DNA of 52,194 nt from an uncultured Actinomycetes bacterium. Lineage in GTDB: Bacteria > Actinomycetota > Acidimicrobiia > Acidimicrobiales > Microtrichaceae. Where the stretch lies: NCBI GenBank assembly GCA_903852755.1, contig CAINRS010000160.1, positions 1-52,194 of the forward strand. The letters run 5' to 3'. A program made the translations under genes and the position numbers. Shown here piece after piece: positions 1 through 7,725 of the stretch. The notes beneath the pieces were generated by a model. That model searched no databases, had not been told where the DNA came from, and worked only from the letters and a program-made list of their open reading frames with translations. How positions within the stretch are numbered: position 1 is the stretch's first letter; every line of letters begins with the position of its first letter.

Positions 1-294
1 CGCCGCCCCCCAGTCGGGGTTGCGGAAGTCGACCGTCAGCGCCCGGTCACCCGAGACCAGCATCGTGCTGCGGCGGGTGACCCACCGCTCGACCGGGGCC
101 TGCTCCCACCACGCCGGGACGAGCGTGTCCAGGATTCGTCCGTACACCACGCCGCCGTACATGTTCTTCGACCCCGGAGACGGACCCCGTTCCAGCAGGC
201 AGACCGACCGGCCGGCACGTGCCGCCTCGATGGCCGCTGCGGATCCCGCCGGGCCGGCACCCACGACCACCACGTCGAAATCGGGACCGCTCAC
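1..294 (-). CDS. ETF-quinone oxidoreductase, FixC type (N-terminal part, runs off the window)
   Basis: Only the first 98 codons are in the window. The protein opens with a Rossmann FAD-binding motif (VVVGAGPAGSAAAIEAA) followed by LLERGPSPGSKNMYGGVVYG, the signature of FixC/ETF-ubiquinone oxidoreductases. These enzymes pass electrons from electron transfer flavoprotein to the membrane quinone pool. The GTG start (294-292) overlaps the stop of the ETF alpha gene by four bases (GTGA), so the two are translationally coupled. FixC-type proteins are commonly found beside mycofactocin-associated ETF and OYE genes, as here. The C-terminal half and the expected small ferredoxin (FixX) partner would lie to the left of the window. 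Confidence 0.9.
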   Translation of the reverse strand, partial: MSGPDFDVVVVGAGPAGSAAAIEAARAGRSVCLLERGPSPGSKNMYGGVVYGRILDTLVPAWWEQAPVERWVTRRSTMLVSGDRALTVDFRNPDWGAA

Positions 295-1283
295 GACACC
301 GCCCCGGACCGCTCGGCGCCGTCGACGCACCCGAGCATGCGGGCCAGCTCCGCGACCGTCTCGTTCGCATCGGCCACGATCGCCACGTCCGCCATGGACA
401 TCATCGGGCAGTGGGGTTCGGTGTTGACGCTGATGATGTGGTCCGGATCACCCAGACCGGCGGTGTGCTGCACCGCCCCCGAGATCCCGAAGGCGAGGTA
501 GAGCGCCGGGTCGACCACGACCCCGGTCGTGCCGATCTGCCGGTCGTGGGAGAGCCAGCCCCGATCGGTCACCACACGGGTCGCCCCCATCGCCGCACCC
601 AGACGGGCGGCGACGGCGGCGAGCAGTTCGAAGCGCTCCGGCCCGTCCAGCCCGGCGCCACCGCCCACGAGTCGGGGGGCCTCGGCCAGGTCCATCGTCG
701 CCAGGTCGGGTCCGAGCACCTCGACCGTCACGGCGTCGTGGGCCTCGGTGGGCTCGGCGGTGACCGGCACCGGGACCGGGCCCGTGCCGTGCAGGTGCGC
801 CTCGGCGGTGACGGCGACCGGGTGCACCGTCCAGACCACCGGCCCGGCGACCGGGACGTCGACCATCACCGATCCACCCCAGGCCGACACCGTCAACCGA
901 CCGGGACCGTGCTCCACGACACCGCACACGAGCGGCCGGTCGAGCACCGCAGCCAGCCGCGGGGCCAGGTCGCGGCCGTCGGGTGAACCGGGCAGCACCA
1001 CCTGGTCGCACCCGCTGACGAGCTCGGCCAACGGACCCGCCCACCGTCCGGGGGCGAAGCCCGCCGCCTCCCAGCAGGACACCTCGACCGCGGCGCCGCC
1101 GAGCATCTCGGCGGCCACGGCCGTGCCACTGCCGACCAGGACCACCCGTCCACCTGCTGCGGCCACGGCGTCGAGCGTGCCGGCGGGCAGGGCACCCGAC
1201 CGCACGCACACGACGGCGACGGCATCGGTAGCGGCACCGGCACCGGTCGACCCGGGCACGGGTTCGGTCGCCGACACCACCAC
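291..1283 (-). CDS. Electron transfer flavoprotein alpha subunit, mycofactocin-associated type
   Basis: 330 aa. The C-terminal ~125 residues are a typical ETF-alpha FAD domain: LVGGGAGLD, then GATRVVTDRGWLSHDRQIG, GISGAVQHTAGL and a terminal stretch containing NTEPHCPMM and ADVAIVAD. The N-terminal ~200 residues are Ala/Gly/Val-rich and only loosely resemble the alpha/beta-subunit nucleotide-binding fold. The protein would accept electrons from a flavin dehydrogenase and pass them to the FixC-type protein encoded immediately downstream (GTGA overlap). The GTG start lies four bases after the stop of the upstream OYE gene, so OYE, ETF alpha and FixC form one operon. No ETF beta gene is seen upstream; it may lie beyond the left edge, or the divergent N-terminus may replace it. 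Confidence 0.9.
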   Translation of the reverse strand: MVVSATEPVPGSTGAGAATDAVAVVCVRSGALPAGTLDAVAAAGGRVVLVGSGTAVAAEMLGGAAVEVSCWEAAGFAPGRWAGPLAELVSGCDQVVLPGSPDGRDLAPRLAAVLDRPLVCGVVEHGPGRLTVSAWGGSVMVDVPVAGPVVWTVHPVAVTAEAHLHGTGPVPVPVTAEPTEAHDAVTVEVLGPDLATMDLAEAPRLVGGGAGLDGPERFELLAAVAARLGAAMGATRVVTDRGWLSHDRQIGTTGVVVDPALYLAFGISGAVQHTAGLGDPDHIISVNTEPHCPMMSMADVAIVADANETVAELARMLGCVDGAERSGAVS

Positions 1284-1287
1284 GACC

Positions 1288-3264
1288 TCAGCGGCCGGCC
1301 AGCACGCCGCTGGCCGCCGGGATGCCGGAGCCGACCCGTTCGCCGTCGATCACTGCGGCGTGCGCCCGCCGCGGTGCGAGTGCGTCACCGATCCGGTGCA
1401 CGTGGACCCCGGCGGCGCGGAGCTCGTGGTAGAGCCCGTCGGCCGGCGACGACGGCACGGCCAGGACCATCCAGTCCGGCGACCGGGTCTGCTCGGTGCC
1501 GGTCGGGTGGTGCTGGAAGGTGACCGTGTGCCCGTCGACACCCATCGGGACCAGCTCGGTCGTCTGGGTGATGCCCTTGGACCCCGCCCGGATCCACCAG
1601 TTCTCCAGGTCCAGCGTCACGCCCAGGTCCTGGCCGACGACCATGCCCGGCGAGACGACCTCCACCGAGCACCCCCGGTCGGCGAGGAGTTCGGCGACCG
1701 ACGTGGCGTGGTGGAATCCGAGCTCGTCGAGGACCAGGACCGACCGGGTGGGGTGCACCGCACCCTCGAGGACGTCGCGGACGTCGACGATCCACTCGGC
1801 CTCAGCCGGTGCCCACCACGGTCGCGACGGCGTCGAGCCGGTGGCGACCACGACGGTGTCGGCGTCCCGGCGACGAACCTCGTCGGCGGTCGCGTCGACC
1901 CCGTACTCGATCTGGACGCCCAGGCGACCGCACTCGTTGAGCTGGTTGCGGATCAGGTCGCCGAACTCGGCCCGGTTGGGCACCGTCGCCGCCAGCCGGA
2001 CCTGGCCGCCGGCCACGGGCGACCGCTCCACGACGGTGACGTGGTGACCGTTGCGGGCGGCGGCGATGGCCGCCTGGAGCCCGGCCGGCCCGGCACCCAC
2101 CACCAGCACCCGCCGGCCGATGCGAACGGGGCGGGCCCGGCCGACTCCGAGTGCCTCACGGCCGGTCGCCGGGTTCTCGATGCACCCCAACCACCGGTTG
2201 AGGCCCATCCGACCGACGCACTCCTGGTTGCACGACAGGCACAGCCTCGTGTCGTCGGTGAACCCTGAGCGCGCCTTGGCCACGAACTCCGGGTCGGCGA
2301 TCTGGCCCCGCACCACGCCCACGAGATCGCACTGCCCCTCGCTGAGCGCCCGCTCCGCCTGCAGGGGGTCCTTGAACCGTCCGACGCCGACGACCGGCAG
2401 GTCGACGGCCTCCCTGATCGCCGACGGGATGAACATGGAGTACCCGGGCGGGATGTGCATCGACGCCTCGATCATGAACAGCGAGGCCGTGGCGACGCCG
2501 ATCGAGGTGTTGATGTAGTCCACCTGTCCCGTTGCCTCGACCATCCGGGCGACGCGGACGGCCTCGTCGATGGTCGTCCCACCCTCGATGAGCTCGTCCC
2601 CGCACAACCGGACGCCGAGGGCGAGGTCGGGGCCGATGACCCTGCGGACCTCGGCGACGATCTCGAGCAGGATCCTCGCCCGGTGCTCGAGCGCACCGCC
2701 GTAGCCGTCGCTCCGGTGGTTCGTCGCCGGCGACAGGAACCCCCGGACGATCGAGCTGTGGGAGCACTGGAGCTCGACGCCGTCGAACCCGCCCTCGGCG
2801 CAGTGGGCGGCCACGAGCCCGTAGGACTCCACGATCTCAGCGATCTCGGCGGTGGTGACGGCCTTCGGGACCTCCCGGAACAGCGGGTCGGCGACGGGCG
2901 ATGGCGCCCAGACCGGGAGCCGGGAGTACATCGAACTCGCCTGGCCGCCGTTGTGGTTGATCTGGGCGAAGATCGGGACCCGGTGGCGGTGCACCGCCTC
3001 GGTGATCCGTCGGTAGCCGGGTACGACCTCGGGGTGGAACCCGTGGATGAGCTTCTCGTACGGCCAGTCCGTCGGGTGGGTCGAGTGCTCCTCGGTGATG
3101 ATCAGCCCGGCGCCACCGGCAGCACGGGCGGCGTAGTAGGCGGCGTGCTGCTCGGAAGGGAGTCCGTCACTGGCGTAGTTGGTCAGGTGCGCCGAGAAGA
3201 CGATCCGGTTCCGGACGGTCACCGGCCCGATCTGGAGCGGCGACCAGATCAACGCGTCGGACAT
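1288..3264 (-). CDS. FadH/OYE family oxidoreductase (2,4-dienoyl-CoA reductase-like), mycofactocin-system type
   Basis: 658 aa, normal for the FadH/trimethylamine-dehydrogenase type of old yellow enzyme. Residues 5-340 form the FMN TIM barrel (RNRIVFSAHLTNYASDG near the start). A 4Fe-4S cluster motif follows with Cys342, Cys345, Cys349 and Cys361 (LCLSCNQEC...GC). The NAD(P)/FAD half starts at VLVVGAGPAG (386-395). The family reduces or oxidises unsaturated carbonyl or CoA substrates; the physiological substrate is not evident. Two FadH/OYE proteins recur in genomes that encode mycofactocin. The ATG start is preceded by TAGCCT six bases upstream and by no Shine-Dalgarno sequence, so the transcript is probably leaderless. 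It heads the OYE-ETF-FixC operon. Confidence 0.92.
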   Translation of the reverse strand: MSDALIWSPLQIGPVTVRNRIVFSAHLTNYASDGLPSEQHAAYYAARAAGGAGLIITEEHSTHPTDWPYEKLIHGFHPEVVPGYRRITEAVHRHRVPIFAQINHNGGQASSMYSRLPVWAPSPVADPLFREVPKAVTTAEIAEIVESYGLVAAHCAEGGFDGVELQCSHSSIVRGFLSPATNHRSDGYGGALEHRARILLEIVAEVRRVIGPDLALGVRLCGDELIEGGTTIDEAVRVARMVEATGQVDYINTSIGVATASLFMIEASMHIPPGYSMFIPSAIREAVDLPVVGVGRFKDPLQAERALSEGQCDLVGVVRGQIADPEFVAKARSGFTDDTRLCLSCNQECVGRMGLNRWLGCIENPATGREALGVGRARPVRIGRRVLVVGAGPAGLQAAIAAARNGHHVTVVERSPVAGGQVRLAATVPNRAEFGDLIRNQLNECGRLGVQIEYGVDATADEVRRRDADTVVVATGSTPSRPWWAPAEAEWIVDVRDVLEGAVHPTRSVLVLDELGFHHATSVAELLADRGCSVEVVSPGMVVGQDLGVTLDLENWWIRAGSKGITQTTELVPMGVDGHTVTFQHHPTGTEQTRSPDWMVLAVPSSPADGLYHELRAAGVHVHRIGDALAPRRAHAAVIDGERVGSGIPAASGVLAGR

Positions 3265-3270
3265 GGGCGC

Positions 3271-3276
3271 AGGCTA
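3271..3276 (-). promoter_or_regulatory. -10 element (TAGCCT), leaderless promoter of the OYE gene at 1288-3264
   Basis: TAGCCT on the minus strand ends six bases before the ATG. The spacing places the transcription start at or next to the start codon, as in mycobacterial leaderless promoters (TANNNT). No ribosome binding site is present between it and the ATG. Confidence 0.5.
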
Positions 3277-3307
3277 CCCACCGAGGCCCGGCGCCAACGA
3301 TCCCGGT

Positions 3308-3412
3308 TGACCGTGGCAGTGACCGTGGCAGTGACCGTGGCAGTGACCGTGGCAGTGACCGTGGCAGTGACCGTGGCAGTGACCGTGGCAGTGACCGTGG
3401 CAGTGACCGTGG
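3308..3412. repeat. 12-bp tandem repeat, 8.75 copies
   Basis: Eight perfect copies of TGACCGTGGCAG (3308-3403) plus nine bases of a ninth. The array lies between the stop of the small membrane protein gene (3415) and the leaderless promoter of the OYE gene (-10 at 3271-3276), so it occupies the region from about -45 to -150 of that promoter. The unit length keeps any reading frame open, which produces long spurious ORFs across it on both strands. The copies are identical, indicating recent expansion or strong homogenisation. It may be a protein-binding array or a slippage-prone tract that tunes OYE expression. Confidence 0.95.
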
Positions 3413-3414
3413 AC

Positions 3415-3756
3415 TCAGTCGCGCCGACGACCACGCAGCACGGCCGTCGCCACACCGGCGACGGTCGACACGGCCGCGGCGGCGCCACCGGCGACGGCGG
3501 CGACCCGGCCCCAGAGGAACTGGCCCGGACCACCGTCGGGCAGGTCGATCACCCGGCGCTCGGCGTCGACGTACACGTCACCGACCGGTTCGAGCCCGAA
3601 GCCGACGAGTCGACCGTTTCGGACGTGGCCGAAGAGTCCACCGGGTAGTGCGACCGCGACGTCCTCGTGGGAGCGGAACGCGGAGTCCGCCGACTTGGCC
3701 AGGTCGATCGCCTGGGCGACGGTCCGCTCCAGCAGTTCCCTCGTCGTGTTCAACAT
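3415..3756 (-). CDS. Small membrane-associated protein of unknown function
   Basis: 113 aa from the ATG at 3756, chosen because GGAGG stands seven bases upstream; a longer GTG start at 3861 lacks such a site. The N-terminal ~45 residues are predicted helical (LLERTVAQAIDLAKSADSAF). The middle carries GLFGHVRNGRLVGFGLEPVGDVYVD. The C-terminal hydrophobic segment (VAAVAGGAAAAVSTVAGVATAVL) ends in a basic RGRRRD tail, consistent with a single C-terminal membrane anchor. It lies between the two OYE genes on the same strand. I do not recognise the family. A link to the redox module is suggested only by position. Confidence 0.65.
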   Translation of the reverse strand: MLNTTRELLERTVAQAIDLAKSADSAFRSHEDVAVALPGGLFGHVRNGRLVGFGLEPVGDVYVDAERRVIDLPDGGPGQFLWGRVAAVAGGAAAAVSTVAGVATAVLRGRRRD

Positions 3757-3916
3757 GGTCGCCTCCGAACTCCGCCCGGGGGCCGGTCGCCTCGCCACCT
3801 GCCCCCGCTCCGGATCACTCACCCTCGGGACCTCGTCCGGGGACGCCGTCCCAACGCCCACCGCCGATGCTCCGGTCGCCGAACCCTCGACGTCCCGTCA
3901 CACCGCCAACACCTCC

Positions 3917-3922
3917 ATCGTA
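3917..3922 (-). promoter_or_regulatory. Possible -10 element (TACGAT) for the small membrane protein gene
   Basis: TACGAT on the minus strand in the 206-bp gap between the OYE gene at 3963-6005 and the small ORF. It would give a 5' leader of about 155 nt. No clear -35 is visible. Confidence 0.3.
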
Positions 3923-3962
3923 CCCGGTCACCGGCGTCACGAACAGGGCCGGGAGGGTCCGC

Positions 3963-6005
3963 TCATCCGGACAGTCCGACGGCCGCCCTCCGACCCTCGA
4001 GGACTGCCTCGTGGACCGTCCGGGGGGCGACGGCATCGCCGATGGTGCGTGCCGCCGGAACCTCCCCGGTGGGGAGCCGGTGGCCGGCGTCGATGACGGC
4101 AACGACGTCGAGGTCGACGCGCCGGGCGCTGAACCGGTCCTCGAGCGTCGCCGACGACGGAGCGACGGCGCGCAGCAGGCTCCGCCGGTGCAGGACCACC
4201 CCGGCGCGGGCCAGGCGGGAGTTGGCATCCGCCAGGTCCCCCGCCCGGGCCAGTTCGTTGCCGACGATGAAGTCCTGCGTCGCCAGGTGGACCACCCGAC
4301 CCGAGTCGGCGAGGCGCTCGGCGACGCCGATGCCGATCGGCCCTCCGATGGGATCCCACACCAGCACGTCACCGTCGGGCAGGTCACCGCCGACCGGATC
4401 GGACTCGAGCACGAGCCGGGCCGGGACCAGCCCTGCACCGTCCAGCAGCTCGACGGACGCGACACCGTCGGTGCCACCCACCGCCCACACCACCTCCGAA
4501 CCTGCGGCGATGAAGTCGTCGAGCACCTCCGGATCGATGCCAGAGCCGGTGCGGACCTCGACACCGAGCCGTTCGAGCTCGGCCTCGTACCACTCGGCGA
4601 GCGCGCCGAATCGTCCGCGACCCGGCAGGGCCGCGACCGTCCGCAGGAGCCCGCCGACCCGATCGTCACGCTCGTGGAGCACGACCCGCCGACCCCGGAG
4701 CGCGGCGGACCGTGCAGCCTCGAGCCCGGCAGGTCCCCCACCGACGACCACGACCGGCGCCGCGGTTCCGGCTCCGGACCCGGACCTGGCACCGTCGCCG
4801 CCAACGGAGTCGAACTCGGCGAGGGCCGGCTCGTCGGTCTCGTGTCCGGTCGCCGGGTCCACGGTGCAGCTCACGATCGGGTTGCGGTTGTCGCGCACGG
4901 CGCACTGCTGGTTGCACAGCACGCACGGCCGGATGCGTTCGGGGAGACCGGCGGTGAGCTTCGCCACGAGCGCAGCGTCGGCGAGCTGGGCGCGCGTCAT
5001 CTCGACCGCATCGGCGGCACCGCTCTCGAGTGCCCACGCCGCCTGACCGACGTCGACGATCGACCCCTGGGCCACGATCGGCACCCTGCCGTCGGTCACC
5101 TCGGACACGGCGGCCCGGACCGACCGGGTCAGCTCGAGGTTGAACCCCGGCTCGGTGTGGCCGTCGGGGCGGGTCGCCCCTGCGGAGTAGATCGAGCCGC
5201 GCACGACGGTGAGGAGGTCGACACGTGACGGACCGGAGACGAGCGCTGCCGCGAGGTCCGGGGCCTGCTCCGGGGTGATGCCCGCCCACGGGGCGAGCTC
5301 GTCGCACGACAGGCGGAGGGCGAGCACGGCGTCGGGTCCGATCGCCGCACGGACCGCATCGAGCACCTCGACGAGGAACCTGCTCCGGTCCGCCCCCCAC
5401 TCGTCGTCGCGGGTGTTGGTGAGGCCCGAGAGGAACTGCCGGGCCAGCGAGTACTGACCTGCGTTGACCTCGACGCCGTCGCAGCCGGACCCGACGGCCA
5501 GCGCGGCTGCGTCGGCGAACCCGGCGACGACGGCGGCGATGTCGTCGGGCTCCACCACCTTCGGGACCTCACGCGTGTTGACCTCGGGCACCGGGGACGG
5601 TGCCCACAGCTCACGCTGGCTCCAGTGCGAGGTCCCCTGGCCGCCGCTGTGCCCGATGCCGGCGAGCAGCACCGCTCCCGCGGCCTGACAGACCCTGGCG
5701 ACGTCGGTCCACCCCGGACCGCACTCCTCTGCGAGCGGAGCCCGCTCGAGGGGCCAGTCGGACGGGTGCACCGACGCCTCCTCGGTGACGATCAGCCCGG
5801 TTCCGGCCTCGGCCCGGCGGCGGTAGTGCGCGACGTGCCGGTCGGAGATGCTGCGTCCCCGACCGAGGTTGGTCTCGTGCGGCCCCAGGACGATCCGGTT
5901 GCGGATGGTCCTCGGACCGACGACGAGCGGGTCGAGCAGGCCGGGCACCGGAACATGCTGCCTCGCCGGTCGTGGCGCACCCCAACCCGACCGGTCGAGA
6001 CCCAC
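3963..6005 (-). CDS. FadH/OYE family oxidoreductase, second mycofactocin-system type
   Basis: 680 aa. An FMN TIM barrel occupies about residues 25-355 (RNRIVLGPHETNLG; VVEPDDIAAVVAGFADAA). A 4Fe-4S motif follows with Cys361, Cys364, Cys368 and Cys380 (CVLCNQQC...SC). The dinucleotide-binding domain begins at VVVVGGGPAGLEAA (~414). It is clearly homologous to, but much diverged from, the OYE gene at 1288-3264, and the two probably act on different substrates. The annotated start is a GTG with no ribosome binding site. The recognisable family N-terminus begins near residue 20 (GTG codon at 5948), so the true start may be there. The EAL gene ends 33 bases upstream, suggesting co-transcription. 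Confidence 0.9.
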   Translation of the reverse strand: MGLDRSGWGAPRPARQHVPVPGLLDPLVVGPRTIRNRIVLGPHETNLGRGRSISDRHVAHYRRRAEAGTGLIVTEEASVHPSDWPLERAPLAEECGPGWTDVARVCQAAGAVLLAGIGHSGGQGTSHWSQRELWAPSPVPEVNTREVPKVVEPDDIAAVVAGFADAAALAVGSGCDGVEVNAGQYSLARQFLSGLTNTRDDEWGADRSRFLVEVLDAVRAAIGPDAVLALRLSCDELAPWAGITPEQAPDLAAALVSGPSRVDLLTVVRGSIYSAGATRPDGHTEPGFNLELTRSVRAAVSEVTDGRVPIVAQGSIVDVGQAAWALESGAADAVEMTRAQLADAALVAKLTAGLPERIRPCVLCNQQCAVRDNRNPIVSCTVDPATGHETDEPALAEFDSVGGDGARSGSGAGTAAPVVVVGGGPAGLEAARSAALRGRRVVLHERDDRVGGLLRTVAALPGRGRFGALAEWYEAELERLGVEVRTGSGIDPEVLDDFIAAGSEVVWAVGGTDGVASVELLDGAGLVPARLVLESDPVGGDLPDGDVLVWDPIGGPIGIGVAERLADSGRVVHLATQDFIVGNELARAGDLADANSRLARAGVVLHRRSLLRAVAPSSATLEDRFSARRVDLDVVAVIDAGHRLPTGEVPAARTIGDAVAPRTVHEAVLEGRRAAVGLSG

Positions 6006-6038
6006 GGGCGCGCCGTCGGTCCGCTCAGATGGTGACCG

Positions 6039-6830
6039 TCAGAACCCGAGTGGGAGCTGCAGCACCTGGTCACGCAGCAGCGGGCGGCTGTACAGGTACC
6101 CCTGTGCGAGGCCGACCCCGATGTCCTCGAGCACCCCGGCGTTGACCTCGGTCTCGACGCCCTCGGCGACCACGTCGAGGCCGAGGACCATGGCGAGTTG
6201 CACCGTGGCGGCGGCGACGCTGAACGGACCCAGTTCAGGGGTGAGGTCCGACACGAAGCTCCGGTCGATCTTGACCAGGTGGACCGGGAACGAACGCAGG
6301 TGGGTGAGCGAGGAGAACCCGGTCCCGAAGTCGTCGAGCGCGATCCGGAATCCCAGACGGTTCAGGTGGCTGAGCCGATCGGCGGCCAGCTCAGGGGACG
6401 ACACGAACGCCCCCTCGGTCAGCTCGATGACCACCGACTCCGGGCCCAGGCCGACCACGGCCATGGAACGGAGCAACGACTCAATCATGCCCTCGGCGAC
6501 CAGTTCCGACGCCGAGAAGTTCAGCGTGACGTACGCGTGGCTCCGGTCCGGACCGACGGCGTGCCACTCGCACAGGACCTCGAGCGCCCTCCCGAGGACC
6601 TGCCCCTGGATGGCCGGGAGCAGTCCGGACCGTTCTGCCTCGTCGACGAACACACCGGCCGGAACCACGTCGTCGGGACCCCGACGCCAACGCGCCAGAG
6701 CCTCGAATCCGGCGATGGTGCGGTCGTGGACGTGCACGATCGGCTGGAGCGCCGGCTCGAACTGCCGTCGGTCGATGGCCACCCGGAGGTCGGCGACCAG
6801 GTCACCGGAGATGTCGGCAGGCGGACTCAC
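6039..6830 (-). CDS. EAL-domain cyclic di-GMP phosphodiesterase
   Basis: 263 aa, a stand-alone EAL domain with no sensory or GGDEF part. The catalytic signature appears intact: E43-A-L in GFEALARW, NFSASEL, an ELTEG glutamate, ALDDFGTGFSSL (metal-binding Asp pair), KIDRSFV (Lys) and VVAEGVET. The predicted reaction is hydrolysis of c-di-GMP to pGpG in the cytoplasm. The start is GTG. It lies 93 bp downstream of a gene for an unknown protein and 33 bp upstream of the second OYE gene on the same strand, so it may belong to the kinase-led group upstream, the redox group downstream, or both. Confidence 0.93.
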   Translation of the reverse strand: MSPPADISGDLVADLRVAIDRRQFEPALQPIVHVHDRTIAGFEALARWRRGPDDVVPAGVFVDEAERSGLLPAIQGQVLGRALEVLCEWHAVGPDRSHAYVTLNFSASELVAEGMIESLLRSMAVVGLGPESVVIELTEGAFVSSPELAADRLSHLNRLGFRIALDDFGTGFSSLTHLRSFPVHLVKIDRSFVSDLTPELGPFSVAAATVQLAMVLGLDVVAEGVETEVNAGVLEDIGVGLAQGYLYSRPLLRDQVLQLPLGF

Positions 6831-6923
6831 GACGTCATCGTGTCAGGTCGACGGGAGGGGCACCATCCGTTCGACCCGACGAGGCTCGGGGCGTCCGTGC
6901 CAGCGACCGACAGGGTCGAGTGC

Positions 6924-7688
6924 TCAGACACCGTGGGACGCGACGAGACGCTCCAGCAGGCTGACCGCACAACTGCCACAGCGCTGCTCGAACCGGCTCG
7001 CCGGTCCCCGCTGGAGCACCGGGCCAGCAGGCAGCCGGCCGGGTGCCGGACCCGACGACGGAGCGAGCTCCGGGAGGATCTCCGAGACGCTCGAACGCCA
7101 GTCGGTCCCCTCGGGTAGCTCCCCACGACCCTGGACCGTCCCGACGTCGGCCACCGGCGCCACCTCGAGCTCACCAGGGAACCTGAGTCGCTCGACGACC
7201 CCCATGCAGATGGTGACGGTCTGCACCGAGGTGCACCCGGGGCAACCACCTACTCCCGCCTCCAGCATGGCAACCAGCTCCCGAGCCATGGACTCGAGGG
7301 GACCGGAGCTCTCGGTCCGTGGCGTCTGCTCCGGCGACAGGTCGTCGAGGTCGAGGACGTCGAGGGAGTGCGACGACACCGAGAGCGAGTGGAACGCCGA
7401 GGTGGCGCGCACCTTCGTCCGGCCCAGGTCGAGCGCATCGTTGGTCAGTTGACGGACCGCGTAGCGGGTGGCGGCCTCGTCGTCGACCATCCACACCGGC
7501 AACGACCGCCCTCGGGACCGCAGACGATCCACCGATGTCCGAACGGACAACCTCCACTCGGTGTGCAGGTCCTCGGCCAGGTCCGCCACGTCGTTGCGAG
7601 ACGCCACCGCCACGGTCACCTGGTAGGCAGCGTCCGAGGCGTGGTAGCCGTCGAACCAGTCGACGTAGCGGTCGTGGGACCAGATCAC
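6924..7688 (-). CDS. Hypothetical protein with C-terminal Cys pairs
   Basis: 254 aa. The GTG start is supported by GAGGGG six bases upstream. No signal peptide or membrane segment is seen. The first ~110 residues look alpha/beta (YQVTVAVASRNDVADLAEDL; DDEAATRYAVRQLTNDALDLG). Two cysteine clusters stand out, CPGC near residue 149 and CGSC near 239, which could bind a metal or form redox pairs. I do not recognise the family. It sits between the 345-aa unknown protein and the EAL gene, all minus strand with short gaps, so it is probably part of that operon. Confidence 0.7.
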   Translation of the reverse strand: MIWSHDRYVDWFDGYHASDAAYQVTVAVASRNDVADLAEDLHTEWRLSVRTSVDRLRSRGRSLPVWMVDDEAATRYAVRQLTNDALDLGRTKVRATSAFHSLSVSSHSLDVLDLDDLSPEQTPRTESSGPLESMARELVAMLEAGVGGCPGCTSVQTVTICMGVVERLRFPGELEVAPVADVGTVQGRGELPEGTDWRSSVSEILPELAPSSGPAPGRLPAGPVLQRGPASRFEQRCGSCAVSLLERLVASHGV

Positions 7689-7725
7689 GTCCGGCCCCTC
7701 GGTCCAGCGGTCCGCAGACGACCCG

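Noticed and set aside
3308-3412. CRISPR array
   Set aside because: The 12-bp units are directly contiguous without spacers and no cas genes are near.
2455-3648. Long plus-strand ORF running through the 12-bp repeat
   Set aside because: It lies antisense to the OYE gene and the repeat keeps it open artificially; its translation (repeated VTVA) has no family resemblance.
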